Positions 1 to 11,726 of a stretch of 64,000 nt of DNA are shown here, in pieces. The stretch is from Ceratobasidium sp. AG-K (Eukaryota > Basidiomycota > Agaricomycetes > Cantharellales > Ceratobasidiaceae): the NCBI GenBank assembly GCA_037039685.1, contig JAWNGF010000001.1, positions 7,626,001 through 7,690,000 on the forward strand. The letters are read 5' to 3'. The notes beneath the pieces are model-generated. The model had not been told where the DNA came from and searched no databases. It saw nothing but the letters and a program-made list of their open reading frames with translations. Both the position numbers and the translations under genes were made by a program. The first letter of the stretch is position 1. Each line of letters opens with the position of its first letter.

Positions 1-1141
1 TATAGAATTCTTCTCCAATGGACTCACGTTGAGGAAAGGGAACTTCTTGGGAGAATCGCGTGGCCGGTTGACTACTCTTCGAAGGGGCTGGTGTGGCCTG
101 GCTCATCTGCTGACTAAATCGCTTAAGTGGACTGGAAATCCTCTGTTCCGAGGTCGCGCGAGAGCGGGGTCGGCGAGCAGGTGTAGAATACCTCGGTTCT
201 GATTGACCAACAACGGGAAACTTTCTCAACTCCTTCGGAGACTTTGTTTGAAGTTTTCTTCGAGTGTGGGAGCCAGGGGCACGGATGGAAGCCTGGGTCA
301 ATCCGTGGACAAATGCTCGCTGGGACGCGGGGGTTTCGGGGGGTCGGGATGTAGAAGCAACCTGAGACGCCATACGTGATGGTGGTGGCATAGATGGAGT
401 TGGCGTTGGGGAGCGAGCAAGAGAAGAGCGGTCGTAGTCTATTTGGACGAGCGGGCGACCGGTGCTGGTTTTAGCGGGAACGAGATCCAAGTCAACGGGA
501 AACACAGGCGGGGGAGTTTCTGGAGATAACGGACCAGATTGGACTGTGGATGAAGGGTATGGGGGGATGGTGGTTGCTGGGAGAGCTGGCACAGCGAATT
601 GTGGAGACCGATCGGGCAGGGCTGTGCCTGGCTCAGGGAGAGCGGGGAGCGGTTCACTACGAGATATTTGGGGCTGAGGTGAGTATACTGGGTTGTCCGA
701 CGCCAGGTTGTCAATCTGACCTCGAAACGTAAGTCTTCCACAACTACTGCTAGCGGGTGTATATAATCCACGCACCAGCTCATCATTTGTAGTCGGGGGC
801 GCCATCCCCCAATACTTGCTACCTGGATCAAAGGGGCCTCTTAGTTGAGTCGATACCAAGTTAATCAGATGTCGGGCTTGATACAACGGTAGACTCGCCA
901 AGCGCCTAGTCATTCGCTCGATGCGCTGGCGAGAACGAATTCGGGCCTCATCCTCAGTCATCGAAGGGTCCTCTAGGGGTGGAGGGGAAGGGGGGCACAA
1001 TACAGGAGGGAGATGACGGAAGTGCTCGATTTTATCATCGATTGCCCACGCAGGACGAATGGCCGGCGTCACTGATTCAGCGGAGTCACCGGTGGCAAGC
1101 AACACAGAATTCACTTGGACAGGGTAGTTCGTTCTCTTCAT
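1..1141 (-). CDS. Hypothetical Pro/Ser-rich protein, 3' end cut by window edge
   Basis: An open frame starts at the ATG at 1141 (M-K-R-T-N-Y-P-V) and stays open for about 380 codons to base 1, where the window ends. The N-terminal ~130 residues look folded: an acidic stretch, then an Arg-rich helix-like segment (RSRQRIERMTRRL), then a segment with PFDPGSKYWGM. The remainder is Pro/Ser/Thr-rich and basic, typical of a disordered regulatory or cytoskeletal/nuclear protein. There is no signal peptide, membrane segment or catalytic motif that I recognise. The gene is divergent from the GH5 gene, with about 320 bp between the two starts. The uninterrupted frame makes coding likely; the function is unknown. 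Confidence 0.7.
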   Translation of the reverse strand, partial: MKRTNYPVQVNSVLLATGDSAESVTPAIRPAWAIDDKIEHFRHLPPVLCPPSPPPLEDPSMTEDEARIRSRQRIERMTRRLASLPLYQARHLINLVSTQLRGPFDPGSKYWGMAPPTTNDELVRGLYTPASSSCGRLTFRGQIDNLASDNPVYSPQPQISRSEPLPALPEPGTALPDRSPQFAVPALPATTIPPYPSSTVQSGPLSPETPPPVFPVDLDLVPAKTSTGRPLVQIDYDRSSLARSPTPTPSMPPPSRMASQVASTSRPPETPASQRAFVHGLTQASIRAPGSHTRRKLQTKSPKELRKFPVVGQSEPRYSTPARRPRSRATSEQRISSPLKRFSQQMSQATPAPSKSSQPATRFSQEVPFPQRESIGEEFY

Positions 1142-1463
1142 GATTACAATCGAAAGGCTTATTTAGTTGCCACAAGAATACTTGGGGAATGACCGAGAAA
1201 TAGCCAGTCAGAGTAGAGATTCGTGTCCAAGGCTGTGGGCCGTTAGGGTCGGTTTCGACAGTATATCACTATAGGTACCTATAATTCTATCGCAGGTACT
1301 CATAGAATCAGTTTATCGATGTGTTCATTCATGAACCAGGGACAAGTGCCAAGAAAGCGAGGGCAAGTCTCGTTGTGATCAAAAAAGACCGGGTCTCGTC
1401 ATCGCAGGTGGAAGCCTTGTGATCTCTCACGTGACCAATTTTCGCCCGACACGTCCCACCACG
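1142..1463. promoter_or_regulatory. Divergent intergenic/promoter region
   Basis: Spacer between two divergently oriented starts (1141 minus, 1464 plus). It presumably holds both promoters. No clear TATA box or repeat could be assigned. An alternative upstream in-frame ATG for the right-hand gene lies at 1419. Confidence 0.4.
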
Positions 1464-4389
1464 ATGAGCTCCGAATCGCATCCTTCTTTATCCCATGAAT
1501 ACACGCCAGGAAGCGCTCCACGCACACAAGCACATGACTGGTCGAATATATCTACGGGTAAAGAAGGTCTCTTCCCTCGCCCCAACTCCAGGTGGATCAG
1601 TGACTCGTTCGGACGCGTCTGTTTGCTACGGGGTGCTAATGTTTCAGGTGCAAGCAAAATGTAGGTTTATGAAGCAATATTTATGAACAACTCAATCTTA
1701 CGCCCTATCAGCCCACAAATGCACAATCCGGAGGCATTCCCTCACGACCACGCAACGGTTACTTTCGTCGGTCGCCCGTTTCCGTTGGAAGAGGCGCCTC
1801 AGCATTTTGCACGCCTCCGACGATGGGGCCTAACATTCAGTGAGATAGAGCTAAATCTTTGCTCGGGCATACAACTAACGATCCACATTAGTCAGGTTTA
1901 ACGTGACCTGGGAAGCGTTGGAGCCCGAAGGGCCGTAAGTAGATTCAGTCACCATAAGCCGCTCGCAGCTCAGCGTTCACTCTAGAGGAAAATACGATAC
2001 CGAATATCTAGATTATCTGCGGGCGCTGCTATCGCTTTTACCCCAGTTTGGTCTTACTGCGTTTGTTTCCATCCACCAAGATGTCTGGTCTCGCTATTCT
2101 GGTGGTTCGGGAGCGCCAGCTTGGACGCTCCATCTGGTCGGTTTCGACCTTGGAACTATTGGAGAGGACTGCGGTGCCGCGTACCTTGGGGGGGTGAAAG
2201 GGAATGGCATTGAGATTGATCGAGGGAGGTGGCCAACCGGTACGTACTCGAACTACAATCAGTTCTTTTGAGACGGCTTGGGGGGACTGCATTTGAGACC
2301 GTCTGTTTGGCATATCAGGTTACCAGAAACTGGCCGCGTCGACCATGGCGTGCGTCTTTGTTCGCCTTCACCTCATTATTACCCTCGCTTACTGAGACTT
2401 GAACGCTGTGACATGGTATCTGGCATGTGTAGCACTCTATTTTGGGCTGGCAGAACCTACGCTCCGAAGCTGCGAGTCAATGCCCTCGGCTCAGAGGATT
2501 TCGTCAACGTACAGGATTTCCTCCAAGAGTGTTTTTTGAACGCTTTCGACCAGCTCGTGAAGACTGTCGCTGATTGCGCCGGAGTACTGGGATTCGAGGT
2601 ACATAATCCCATCATGTGCATCAAACCCCGGTTGAACTGACTCCTGTGACGATTCAAATTATATTTAGTTGATGAACGAGCCCCACCGCGGCTACGTTTC
2701 TATTCCTTCACTGCATGAATTCGATTATACGACCGATCTGCACCTTCACGACACGCCCAATGCACTTCAATCCTTTGCTCTAGGCGCCGGACACGCAGTG
2801 CGCATCCCGCACTATGTTCGGTCATGGCCTTGGCCTACACGCGTTGGCAAAAACGTCGTACGAAACGAAAAGGGTATGTATGCTTGTGGATGTCAGATAC
2901 ATGCTAGACGAATGATGATATAGGGATCAAAGCATGGCGTCCGGACGGTCCCACTGGAGGAAAGTGCGTCTGGGAAATGCACGGTGTTTGGGGTTGGGAC
3001 AATAGTAAACGTGAAGCGGTACCACTACGAGAAGGGTATTTCAAGAAGCACCCTGAAACAGGTCGGGAAGTGAGTAAAGTCTGGTACACGATTACCTGTA
3101 CTTATGTTTGGTAGATCGAATGGCACCAGGACTTCTTTTACCCATTTATCGGACGATGGGCTGAGCGAGTACATGCGCTATCTGGCGGGAAAAAGATGCT
3201 CTTCCTCGAGGCTATTCCGAACGAGGTTTGCTCTTTACTATCATTATATCGAGTCGTCCCTCGGTCGCTAACGCAAAGTGAACCAGTTCTGCCCCACCTC
3301 CTGGACTGCGGATAAGCAGCCTCGAAATATGGTGTTTGCTCCCCATTGGTACGATCTCAACGCTCTGTTCAGCAAGTCGTTTGGATACATGAGCGTCAAC
3401 GTACAAGGCTTAGCGCGGGTAAGTTTATTTCAGTCTTCCTAGGCAGGCTCTCATGAAACTGGTCATATAGGGTATGTTTCCACTGCAAGCACTTTACTGG
3501 GGCCATTCGGGCGTGCGGGAGAACTATACGTTGCAGATTAGAAATATCGTTCAGAACGCATACAGCTCGCTCGCCTCCTCACGACCCACAATTATTGGTG
3601 AATGTGGGATTCCTATGGACATGAAGTCAGTATTTGCTCTCATGAATATGATAAAGCTGTACTAATCCTGTGACCTTTATCAGTAACGGAGACGGGTTCA
3701 AAACGGAAAACTACGAATGGCACTTGCGAATGATGGACGCTCTGATGACAGCCTTGGAGCGTAACCTTATTGGATTTACGTGAGTGATTGTCCCGTAGTC
3801 GCGCTCTCCGGTCCTCACGCTCCTCGCTCAATGCAGCCTGTGGAATTATAACCCTGAAAACGACGACACCCATGGTGATTTCTGGAACGGCGAAAACTTT
3901 TCTTGGTTTAGTCAAGCTCGTGCTGATGCAACCATCCGTTCCACCTCTGAATCAGCGGCACCAGTACTCGGTCAATCCTCCAAAGCACTCGATACGGGCG
4001 CTCGTCTGTTACCAGTTCTGGTTCGACCATATCCTGCAAAAGTAGCTGGCACTCCACTAGAGTTTTCGTACGAGACCCAAACAGGAGAGTTCAAATTCCG
4101 TTATGAGTCTGAAACGGGAGACCTGGTTCGAGCGAGGGAAACAGAGGTATTTTTACCCGCAGTGCTCACTTCCGGACGGAAGCTTGTCGTAGACGCGCCA
4201 GGCTTAGAGTGGACCTATGACCCGGAGAGGCAGACACTATTCGTGGTGCATAACGAAAGCGGAATCAAGTCATTGCGAGTATCGCTTGACCCTCCGCTGG
4301 AGAATAATTTTGTTCAACAGGGTTTCCCGGCATGGATTAGATGGGTGCTGGCGCTAGTGGTTTTGCTACTGGCTTTTACGCTTCGTTGA
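1464..4389 (+). CDS. GH5 (GH5_12-like) sterylglucosidase/glucosylceramidase-type beta-glucosidase, copy 1
   Basis: Multi-exon gene; I trace about 13 exons (introns for example 1661-1711, 1840-1891, 1935-1985, and others with gt..ag ends) giving about 740 residues in one frame. Motifs in order: LRGANVSG near the start, RFNVTWEALEPEGPGKYD, SIHQDVWSRYSGGSGAP, a Leu-Met-Asn-Glu-Pro segment holding the GH5 acid/base Glu (2669 onward), HGVWGWD, and TIIGECGIPMDM with the nucleophile Glu (near 3597). It ends FTLWNYNPEND followed by a beta-rich C-terminal domain. The last ~20 residues (WIRWVLALVVLLLAFTLR) form a hydrophobic tail anchor. The family includes yeast Egh1 and Cryptococcus EGCrP2/Sgl1, which hydrolyse ergosteryl glucoside, so a membrane-bound glycolipid hydrolase is the likely role. 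All splice joints keep frame; it looks intact. A start at 1419 adds 15 residues. Confidence 0.85.
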
Positions 4390-4963
4390 GGAGTCGCGCT
4401 CAAAGAACTAGACTTGAACGAGCGTAGATGTCGAACTCGGGCTGTGCTAGATAATAAATGTGTGTGGGTAATCGAATAGTGATATAGAAATTAAGACAGA
4501 TATTGTGACACTTGTAGTGTGGAAATCGCTAGTACCGTTACCGAGTATAAAGACACATCCGGGATGCGTACTGCCCACTAGATTTTGCTCCCCGGTGCTG
4601 CATTGTAGCCGGTCGGAAAGATGAAGAAAATTTCACGCCCGCCCAGATTGTTTCATGGGGCGCGGAGCCTCGCCAAGTCGAGGAACCGCGCGACGCGAGA
4701 TACCAAAAGAAGGACAAAGAGCGAGCCGCGCGGCGCGACGTGACGGCCGCCGTCGTCCGATGACGAGTCTTGGGGCTGAATGATGCATATACTCACCGGT
4801 GTATCATAGTGGCGTGAAATGGCTTATTGGGACAGGTGTATGCGCTTGAATAACGAGGGAGAGAGTCAACTGGCGACCCAGGTCGGGCATGTTGCTATAG
4901 CCGCCGAGCTGACACAGTTCTGGCGCATTCACGTGACATTCCACAAGTTAATCCTCGACCACA
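4390..4963. other. Intergenic region
   Basis: Spacer between the GH5 stop and the ISA2 start. It holds the terminator of the former and the promoter of the latter. A short GC-rich segment (about 4640-4770) contains CG-rich words. No gene or repeat recognised. Confidence 0.4.
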
Positions 4964-5712
4964 ATGTATTCTCGTATCGTGGCGGCCTGTTCTCGACACA
5001 CTTTGCCGTCATGTACCGTAAGAGCATCCCCGAGTTTATCTAGAAATACAACGGCTGCTCTGCCTACTCGTTTTATCGGCCCTCGATATATCTCCACTGC
5101 ACGAGTCTGGCAATCACCTGCGGTACTTGCGCATGCGCCCACACAAGCTGAACTAGAGGCCGACGAGGAATTTAGTGAGACCGAGGCTATTCCACCCGAG
5201 GAGGCTCAACTGAATATCACGGACGCTGCAGCCGAGGTAAGTCCGGTCTCCGTACATCTGTGGGTTATTCATCGAGCGCGGGCACAGCAACTGCGAAACA
5301 TATCTGTACGAGAGCAAGACGACAATCTATCATTACGAGTACTGGTCGAGTCGGGTGGCTGCCATGGGTACCAGTACAAGATGGAACTCACGTCGAAGCG
5401 GCAGCCGAGCGATTAGTGAGTATTCAAAATTTCGGTGTGCGTCTTTAGTGACACGAATCCTGTTCCAGCCATTTTGTCCGACCGCCAACGACTCCTGGAC
5501 GCGTGGGAGTTATCGTGGATCCGGTATCGTTGTCGTTACTCAAGGTGAGTACCCAGGCGAATGAGGCGTGGCGATTTAACAATAACATGGCATAGGGGTC
5601 GACGATCGACTTTGCGACCGAGCTGATTGGAAGCTCATTCCGTGTATCGGAGAACCCGCAAGCAAGCGGCAAAGGATGCGGGTGCGGGGTCAGTTGGGAA
5701 CTAAAGGAGTAG
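4964..5712 (+). CDS. ISA2: Mitochondrial A-type iron-sulfur cluster assembly protein ISA2
   Basis: Four exons: 4964-5236, 5288-5415, about 5469-5544 and about 5596-5712, with introns of about 50 nt. The first ~60 residues are rich in Arg, Ser and Thr without acids (a mitochondrial presequence: SRIVAACSRHTLPSCTVRAS..). The A-type domain follows: LRVLVESGGCHGYQYKMEL with the first conserved Cys, then IVDPVSLSLLKGSTIDFATELIGSSFRV, and the C-terminal GKGCGCGVSWEL with the paired cysteines. Isa2 acts with Isa1 and Iba57 in the matrix to make [4Fe-4S] clusters for aconitase and radical-SAM enzymes. All three cysteines are present and the length (about 198 aa) is normal, so the gene should be functional. 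Its stop is only ~140 bp before the next GH5 start. Confidence 0.9.
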
Positions 5713-5850
5713 GATAAAGGATGTAATTACACCGGGATCAATGGACATTTACCGTATTTGTCACAGGGTGGCTGAGTCAGCTGAGGTCATTAATCCTCTG
5801 ATCGAACGACATGGGGTGCCTCGTCCAGGCCGCAGCCTCCCACGACCGCC

Positions 5851-8800
5851 ATGCCCTCTGTCCCCCGCACGTCTCCCGCGACACGCAACAATGTCCCCGA
5901 ACACTTTGTACACACTACCGCCGGCCACTTTGTCGATTCCGCCGGCCGAGTCCTGCTTCTCCGCGGCGTAAACCTGGCTGGCTCCACCAAGGCGCCAGTC
6001 GGTCGGCCAACGCAGTGCCAAGACGTCTGGGACGTGGCCGAGGCTGGCGGAGAATCGTTTGTCGGACGCCCACTCAACCTCGACGACGGCACGGCCGACA
6101 TCCACCTCGCCCGACTCCGCGCCTGGGGCTTCAACTGCCTCCGATTCGTCTTTACCTGGGAGGCTCTCGAGCACGAGGGACCGTGAGTGGTCGTCCGATG
6201 TCACAGACCGAGCTAACCTTTCTCCAGAGGAAAATATGACTATGAATACATCGAATATACGATCCGAGTCTTGCGGCGATGCAAGGACTTTGGTTTCCGA
6301 ATATACATGGACCCCCACCAGGACGTCGTAAGTGCACTCTCGCTCGACGATGGCCACGCGTTGAAAATTCGCAGTGGTCTCGCTTTACGGGCGGGTCCGG
6401 CGCCCCGTTCTGGACACTGCCCGCAGTGGGCTTCAACCCCCGCCATATCACGGCCACGCATTCCGCCCTCCTCCACTTTGAGTATCCCGACCCCTCGACA
6501 TATCCCGCGATGATATGGGGCACCAACTACGCCCGCTTCGCCTCGCAGACGATCTGGACCCTGTTTTTCGCCGGTCGAGACTACGCTCCACGCTGCGTCA
6601 TTGATGGCGTAAACATTCAAGACTGGCTCCAGCGACATTTCATCCAAGCCTGTGGTGTGCTGGCAGATGCTATCAAGGAGGCCGGCGATCTCTACGACTC
6701 GTGCATCATCGGCTGGGACAGCATCAACGAGCCTGGCGAGGGCTATCTTGGCCTGCACGATCTCAACGTGATTCCGCCCCACCAGGCTCTCAAAAAGGGC
6801 ACGTGTCCAACGCCCGCCCAAGGCATCAGGCTCGCGAGTGGCATCGCCAGACCGTCGAAAACTGGTCGTTTAGCGCGCTTGGCCCCAAGCGAGACGGCCT
6901 CGTTACGATCGATCCCGAGGGCCGGACAATTTGGGCCGATCCCAGTACCGAGGAAGACGCTGGCGACGGCACTGGAGACCGCATCAACCCTCGCTGGGGG
7001 TGGAGACGTGCAGCCTCGTGGCCCCTCGGCAAATGTATTTGGGCCTTGCATGGCGTTTGGGCGGGCCCAGACGTCACCGACGGCAAATCGCAAGACATTC
7101 CGATCCTCAAGCCCGACTATTTCGAGCGACCACCGTTCGATCCGGCTCGACATGTCGTTTTCGTCGCCGACTATTGGCGTCCACACTGGCGAGACTATGT
7201 CGCTCGCATACGGCCCGTTCATCCCGAGTCCATTTTCTTTGTCCAGCCCCCCGTGTTTGTCCAACCTCCGCCATTGGAAGACGATGATCTCTGCGGACGA
7301 GGCGCTTACAGCGCACATTACTATGACGGATTGACGGTGAGTCATTGCCGTAATGATTTTCGTGATGCTTACGGTCCGCTCAGCTCATGACGCGCCACTG
7401 GAATTGGTTCAACGCCGATGCACTCGGACTCCTCCGAGGCAAGTACTCGTCCGTCCTCGGGGCTTTACGCGTTGGGGAGCGTGCAATTCGAGGCTCTCTT
7501 CGCGACCAGCTCGGTATGCTCAAGGCCGATGCGCATGACATCCTCGGCGACCCTTTCCCTACCCTCATCGGCGAAATTGGCGTTCCCTTTGATATGGATA
7601 AGAAGCGCTCTTATGGTCTCGACGGTAACAGCAAGTACGTTGGTGACTATACACAACAGACCAAAGCCCTCGACTGCAGCTTGAATGGCGCCGACGGCTC
7701 CAACATGATCAACTGGACGCTTTGGACCTACTGCCCCGACAGCTCACATCAATGGGGCGATGGGTGGAATATGGAAGACCTGTCCTTGTGGTGCATCGAC
7801 GATGCCAACCGAGATCGGTCGGCCGAGGGATACCTCATCGAGAGCTCCTCGGCCAACCTCCTTGGCCGAGATCGACGCGATGACTCCGAGTTGACAGTCA
7901 ACGATCCGGATGCGAGGAACCTGAGCGAATCGACGCTAGGGACCTTGAAGGGGCCGCCTGTCGACACCCAACCCATGCCTCGGCCCCAACCCGAGACCTC
8001 GAAACGACCCATATGCGAGACACCGACTCCCACCGACCCGATCATGCGCATTTCCGCCAACCGACTGTATGATTTTGTCGTTGTGGGCGCGCGCGGAGTT
8101 GGTGCACTGGCCAGGCCATGGCCCGTCGCGACTGTCGGTCTTCCTATCAACCTCGACTTTGACATTTCCAAGGCTCAATTCGAGCTCAAGGTCAAGGTTA
8201 CCGCGGCCGATCGGCCTTGGGGCGGCCAGAGCCCTATCCGAGTCCAGGAGGACGGAGAAGAGGACGAGGAGCTCGCGACTGAGATTTACATCCCGCTCGT
8301 TCACTATGCTGCCAACTCGGCGTTCGGGGGCGAAAATGCACAAGCGGATGGCACCGCAACACTCCAGATTCCAGCCGCCAGTCTTGGCGATCGACCCAGG
8401 GATGGCGACGAAGAAACCCTAGTGACGCACTCGAGAGCCGGTAGCAAGTCCTCAGCCGACGAGCCAGTGAAGCGCCAAAGGGCAACAACCGTAACACTTC
8501 GACGAGGTCGGGCGAATACCACTGGAACGCTCGTACCCATCCTGCCTCCATCCTCGAGTTCTCCGACGGACGATACCCCTCCTGATTCGACTCCCGGCGC
8601 ATCCTCGATCCCGCTTGCCGCTCATGGCATCATGGGCACGCTCGTTGAATCCGATATGCTAGCGCTTGACGTTGAAATCTCCGAGGGCAGATGGGCGTTG
8701 GACGGTCAGATTTTGCGATGGTGGTACGACGTCCCTGGACAGGGTGAGCCCGCAAAGGATCTGGTGATCAAAATCAAGAGGCGAGGCGGGCCCATCCAAG

Positions 8801-8901
8801 GTGTGATGAAGGGATTCAGCGATTCGGATGGGGTGAGTGTTCGAAGTACCCAAGGGGGCTGGGATTCTATATGTCCACCTGGAGGTTGTACGATTGCGTG
8901 A
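5851..8901 (+). CDS. GH5 (GH5_12-like) glycosidase, copy 2, with one apparent frameshift
   Basis: Paralogue of the 1464-4389 gene in the same orientation, with fewer introns (about 6184-6226, 6331-6375, 7337-7383) and a longer C-terminus. Motifs: VLLLRGVNLAGSTK, FVGRPLNLDDG, FVFTWEALEHEGP, MDPHQDV, WSRFTGGSGAPFWTL, SINEPGEGYLGL (acid/base Glu), QTVENWSFSALGPKRDG, ALHGVWAGPD, TLIGEIGVPFDM (nucleophile Glu) and WTLWTYCPDSSHQWGDGW. The ~400-residue tail includes a C-terminal beta domain and a Ser/Pro-rich acidic linker. Near 6845-6852 the conserved protein passes from one frame to another (…RLASGIA to QTVENWSF) without a plausible intron; one missing base would explain it. It is therefore either a recent null allele or an assembly error. 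No tail anchor is visible, unlike copy 1. The start at 5851 is chosen because the family N-terminus follows directly. Confidence 0.8.
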
Positions 8902-9611
8902 CGTTTCGATGACTTTGAATGATTCGTGCTATGATTTGCACCGCTACGCGATACCACCCTTGTATATAGCCTTGTACAAATACTGGACGATCATAATTTT
9001 TCCTTTTGGGGTCTGTGATCGTCACTAGGACTGATTATACAACTTATTATGGCATGCAGAACTTTTCAATAAAGGAGTAGCACAGATGTTAACTCGCTCG
9101 AGGCTAGTTCCGACATGGTACGTGTCAGATATCCTCTGTCCTCGGCTACGACCACGATCGCGGGAACGATCGTGACAGACCAGTAGATAACTGCTTGGTC
9201 CTGGAGCACGTCAGAATATTTCTACACTCAAGTATACCCGCACCACGAATCAACTTTCCAGGAGTGTCCCAGAGGTAATGTGTCATATTATGGAGCTCCG
9301 ACCGGGGCAATGGACAATGAAAGTGTAACGTTACGTAAGTTGAGCCTCTTCGCGTTTCCTCATCGTCATGAAAAACGGTAAATCCCCCTGGACGCTCCGG
9401 GGCTCCGGAGGTCCATTTAGCCTCACCGAGTGTCCAGGAGCTTTTGCTTCCGAGCTCCTGGAGACTCGGCGAGGCTAAATAGCTCGTTCGAGCCTTGGAA
9501 GCCCTCCGGAGAGCATTCGGGTTTTGGCAGAGACCCCCCAAACCACTTGGCGTCTGATCCCCATCTACGAGTTTCCTTCACTATCTTCCCACTCGTGTGA
9601 AAATATCTAAC
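8902..9611. other. Intergenic region
   Basis: No convincing gene. It holds the GH5 3' flank, the large imperfect hairpin listed separately at 9415-9480, and the promoter of the gene at 9612. Short ORFs here run antisense across the hairpin and are unsupported. Confidence 0.4.
9415..9480. repeat. Long imperfect inverted repeat (hairpin)
   Basis: Left arm ATTTAGCCTC (9415-9424), CCGAG and CCAGGAGCT pair with right arm AGCTCCTGG (9453-9461), CTCGG and GAGGCTAAAT (9471-9480). The loop is 10 nt with small internal bulges. A further CTCCGG word occurs on both outer flanks. It could be a MITE remnant or a transcribed hairpin. Confidence 0.7.
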
Positions 9612-11726
9612 ATGGGAGGCGAAGATGAGAAGAGTGAGTGCTCCCTTGTCTGTTCCACTTACGAGCGTTGAGCGTTCTCCAGAACTTATCCAACTTAGCG
9701 ACAAGGACCTGATCGATGCTGGCTTCCTGGGAGATGGCGAGTCCCCTGGCCATTGTACACGTCTATCCCTCACTTACTGCCCCCCTTGTAGGCGCTTTTG
9801 AGTCCGTCAAACTGACGATCCAGACTGCAAGGAACCACCCCCAGCTCCTGGCGGGCGAGTCTCTTGGCTTCTTCCTGCGTTTATCCCACTTAACCCTTTT
9901 TGTTTAGAGCTGACCTGGTGGATGCTGGAATGCCAAACCCTCTCGGCCCAAACAGGAACTCTTAAATCCCATACTTCCCCCGCCTTGATCGACGCTTCGA
10001 CACTCTCACAGGCTAACGTCGCTTCGGATGCTCTTACCGTCGCCGCCCCACACCTCATCTCCGAATTTGAGAGGGTTCACTATTGGCATGGCATCTCTGT
10101 CGACCCTCCTAAGCTTCTTTACCGCTCGGACCTCGCGTCGAATCCCTTCCCGGTTCCTCCCCTGGGACCAGATGGTCTCGGCTCCCTGTCAAGACCGCCG
10201 AAGGTGTTTTTAAAACGCCACTAAACCCTGTCTGGCATATCGTTGCTCCCATGATAGTTGCCTTATTAAAGCAACACGGCATTCAGTACTCTGCTCTCAA
10301 AACGGCTCGTTTCTCTACCCGCGACGAGGATGGGAAGAAGACTCTCGGTCCCATTGTAATCTGGATTGCCACGCATCCCAACACCACCAGCGCCGAGAAC
10401 GCCCGCGACGCTTCGCCCGACATTCTCCGTATTCTCAAGGACCATAAAGTCGAGGGTGCTATTGTCGAATGGTACGAGGGCTCCGTGAAGAAGCTGTCGG
10501 GTCCGGCCCTTATGCGCGTCGCCGACGAAACCAACCCAACCCACTACGTCCGTCGCCCGTTCACAGCTGCGCTGGGAATGCCTATCGTTACGAAGGAGAG
10601 AGAGGAAGCGGATTCCCAGGGCAGCGTCTCTTTCTTCTTTCACGAGAACAGGGACAAGAATGGCGAGCCTAGTGCCAGGGTCCTCGCCGTCAGCAACAAA
10701 CATGTCCTCCGCGCAGATACAACTGTTGACTACCAGTTCATGGGCATCGGCGCACCTCGTCAATACGTTCGAGGCTGCGGATTCCGTCGGTTCCAGCGCT
10801 CCCTTGACGAGACCAGGGCCTTGGTCGCCAAGAACGTCGTTGAGGCTGTCCGCTTGGCTGAAGAAATTGCGCGATTGGAGGCGAAGCCGAAGAGCGAGAA
10901 CCGTGAACAGGCGGAGGAGGATGAGGATACCTTGGAGACTAAGAAAGATCAGTTGAAGAAGGTAAACAAGGGCAGCAGCAAGCTCCAGACGTTCTTCAAG
11001 AAGGTTAATGCTCAATGGAGTGATATTGCGCGCCGTACCATCGGCTTCGTTGACTGGGCACCCAGCATCTCCACCGACGTCGATGATCGACATTACACTC
11101 GGACATCGGCACGGTCGAGCTTGATTCGCTGAAGTTCCGGGATAACTTCCAGGGTAACATCGTCGACCTTGGTGCGTTTTGTCTCCTCTCTCATAAATAT
11201 CTATCTTGCCTAATAAAACTAACGCTCAGGAAACAAATTTACTTCCTACGAACTGAACACTATGTTCTGGCCTAAAGATTCCAATCGGTCTAGGATCAAG
11301 TTCCCCTCCAATCGGCTGCTCAGGATCCAAGGTGTTGTCACACGCGAGCTCCTAGCTACTCCCGACTGTCACGACCTGGATGGAGACCCCGTTTTCATCG
11401 TTGGAAAGGACGGCAACACCACCGACTTTACGGTGGGACGCTATTCCGGACTTGAGGCTTATCTTTGCGATGGGCGTGGTAAGGAGTCTATTGAAGTGGC
11501 CATTTACAACTACAGTATGGCGTCGGGCAACTTCGCCGCAAAGGGCGACTCGGGCTCGCTCATCTTCACTGGCGATGGTCGTATGCTCGCTATCCTTCAC
11601 TCTGGCATGCCGACAGGTCTCAGTAGCCATGTCGCCTACGCCACTCCTGCGTGGTGGGCCATCGAGCAACTCAAAACCCATTACCCGCACGCCGACTTTG
11701 ACTGCACGACTTTCTTCTCCAGCTAA
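9612..11726 (+). pseudogene. Agaricomycete GDSGS (trypsin-like, PA-clan) family gene with two frameshifts
   Basis: Exons begin MGGEDEK.., then LIQLSDKDLIDAGFLGDG.., with 25-55-nt introns, and continue with WHGISVDPPKLLYRSDLASNPFPVP, SALKTARFST, LGPIVIWIATHPNT, DILRILKDH, GPALMRVADETNPTHYVRRPFTAALG, SNKHVLR (candidate catalytic His) and AKGDSGSLIF (candidate nucleophile Ser, near 11545). It ends HVAYATPAWWAIEQLKTHYPHADF. Similar large proteins are abundant and uncharacterised in Agaricomycetes. The central region 10860-10990 is a charged coiled coil. Two frame changes without plausible introns lie near 10160 (after NPFPVP) and near 11098 (between HYTR and DIGTVELD). It is a likely pseudogene unless both are assembly indels. 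Confidence 0.65.

Noticed and set aside
10266..11093. 275-codon minus-strand ORF
   Set aside because: Antisense of the GDSGS-family gene, which has recognisable conserved motifs on plus.
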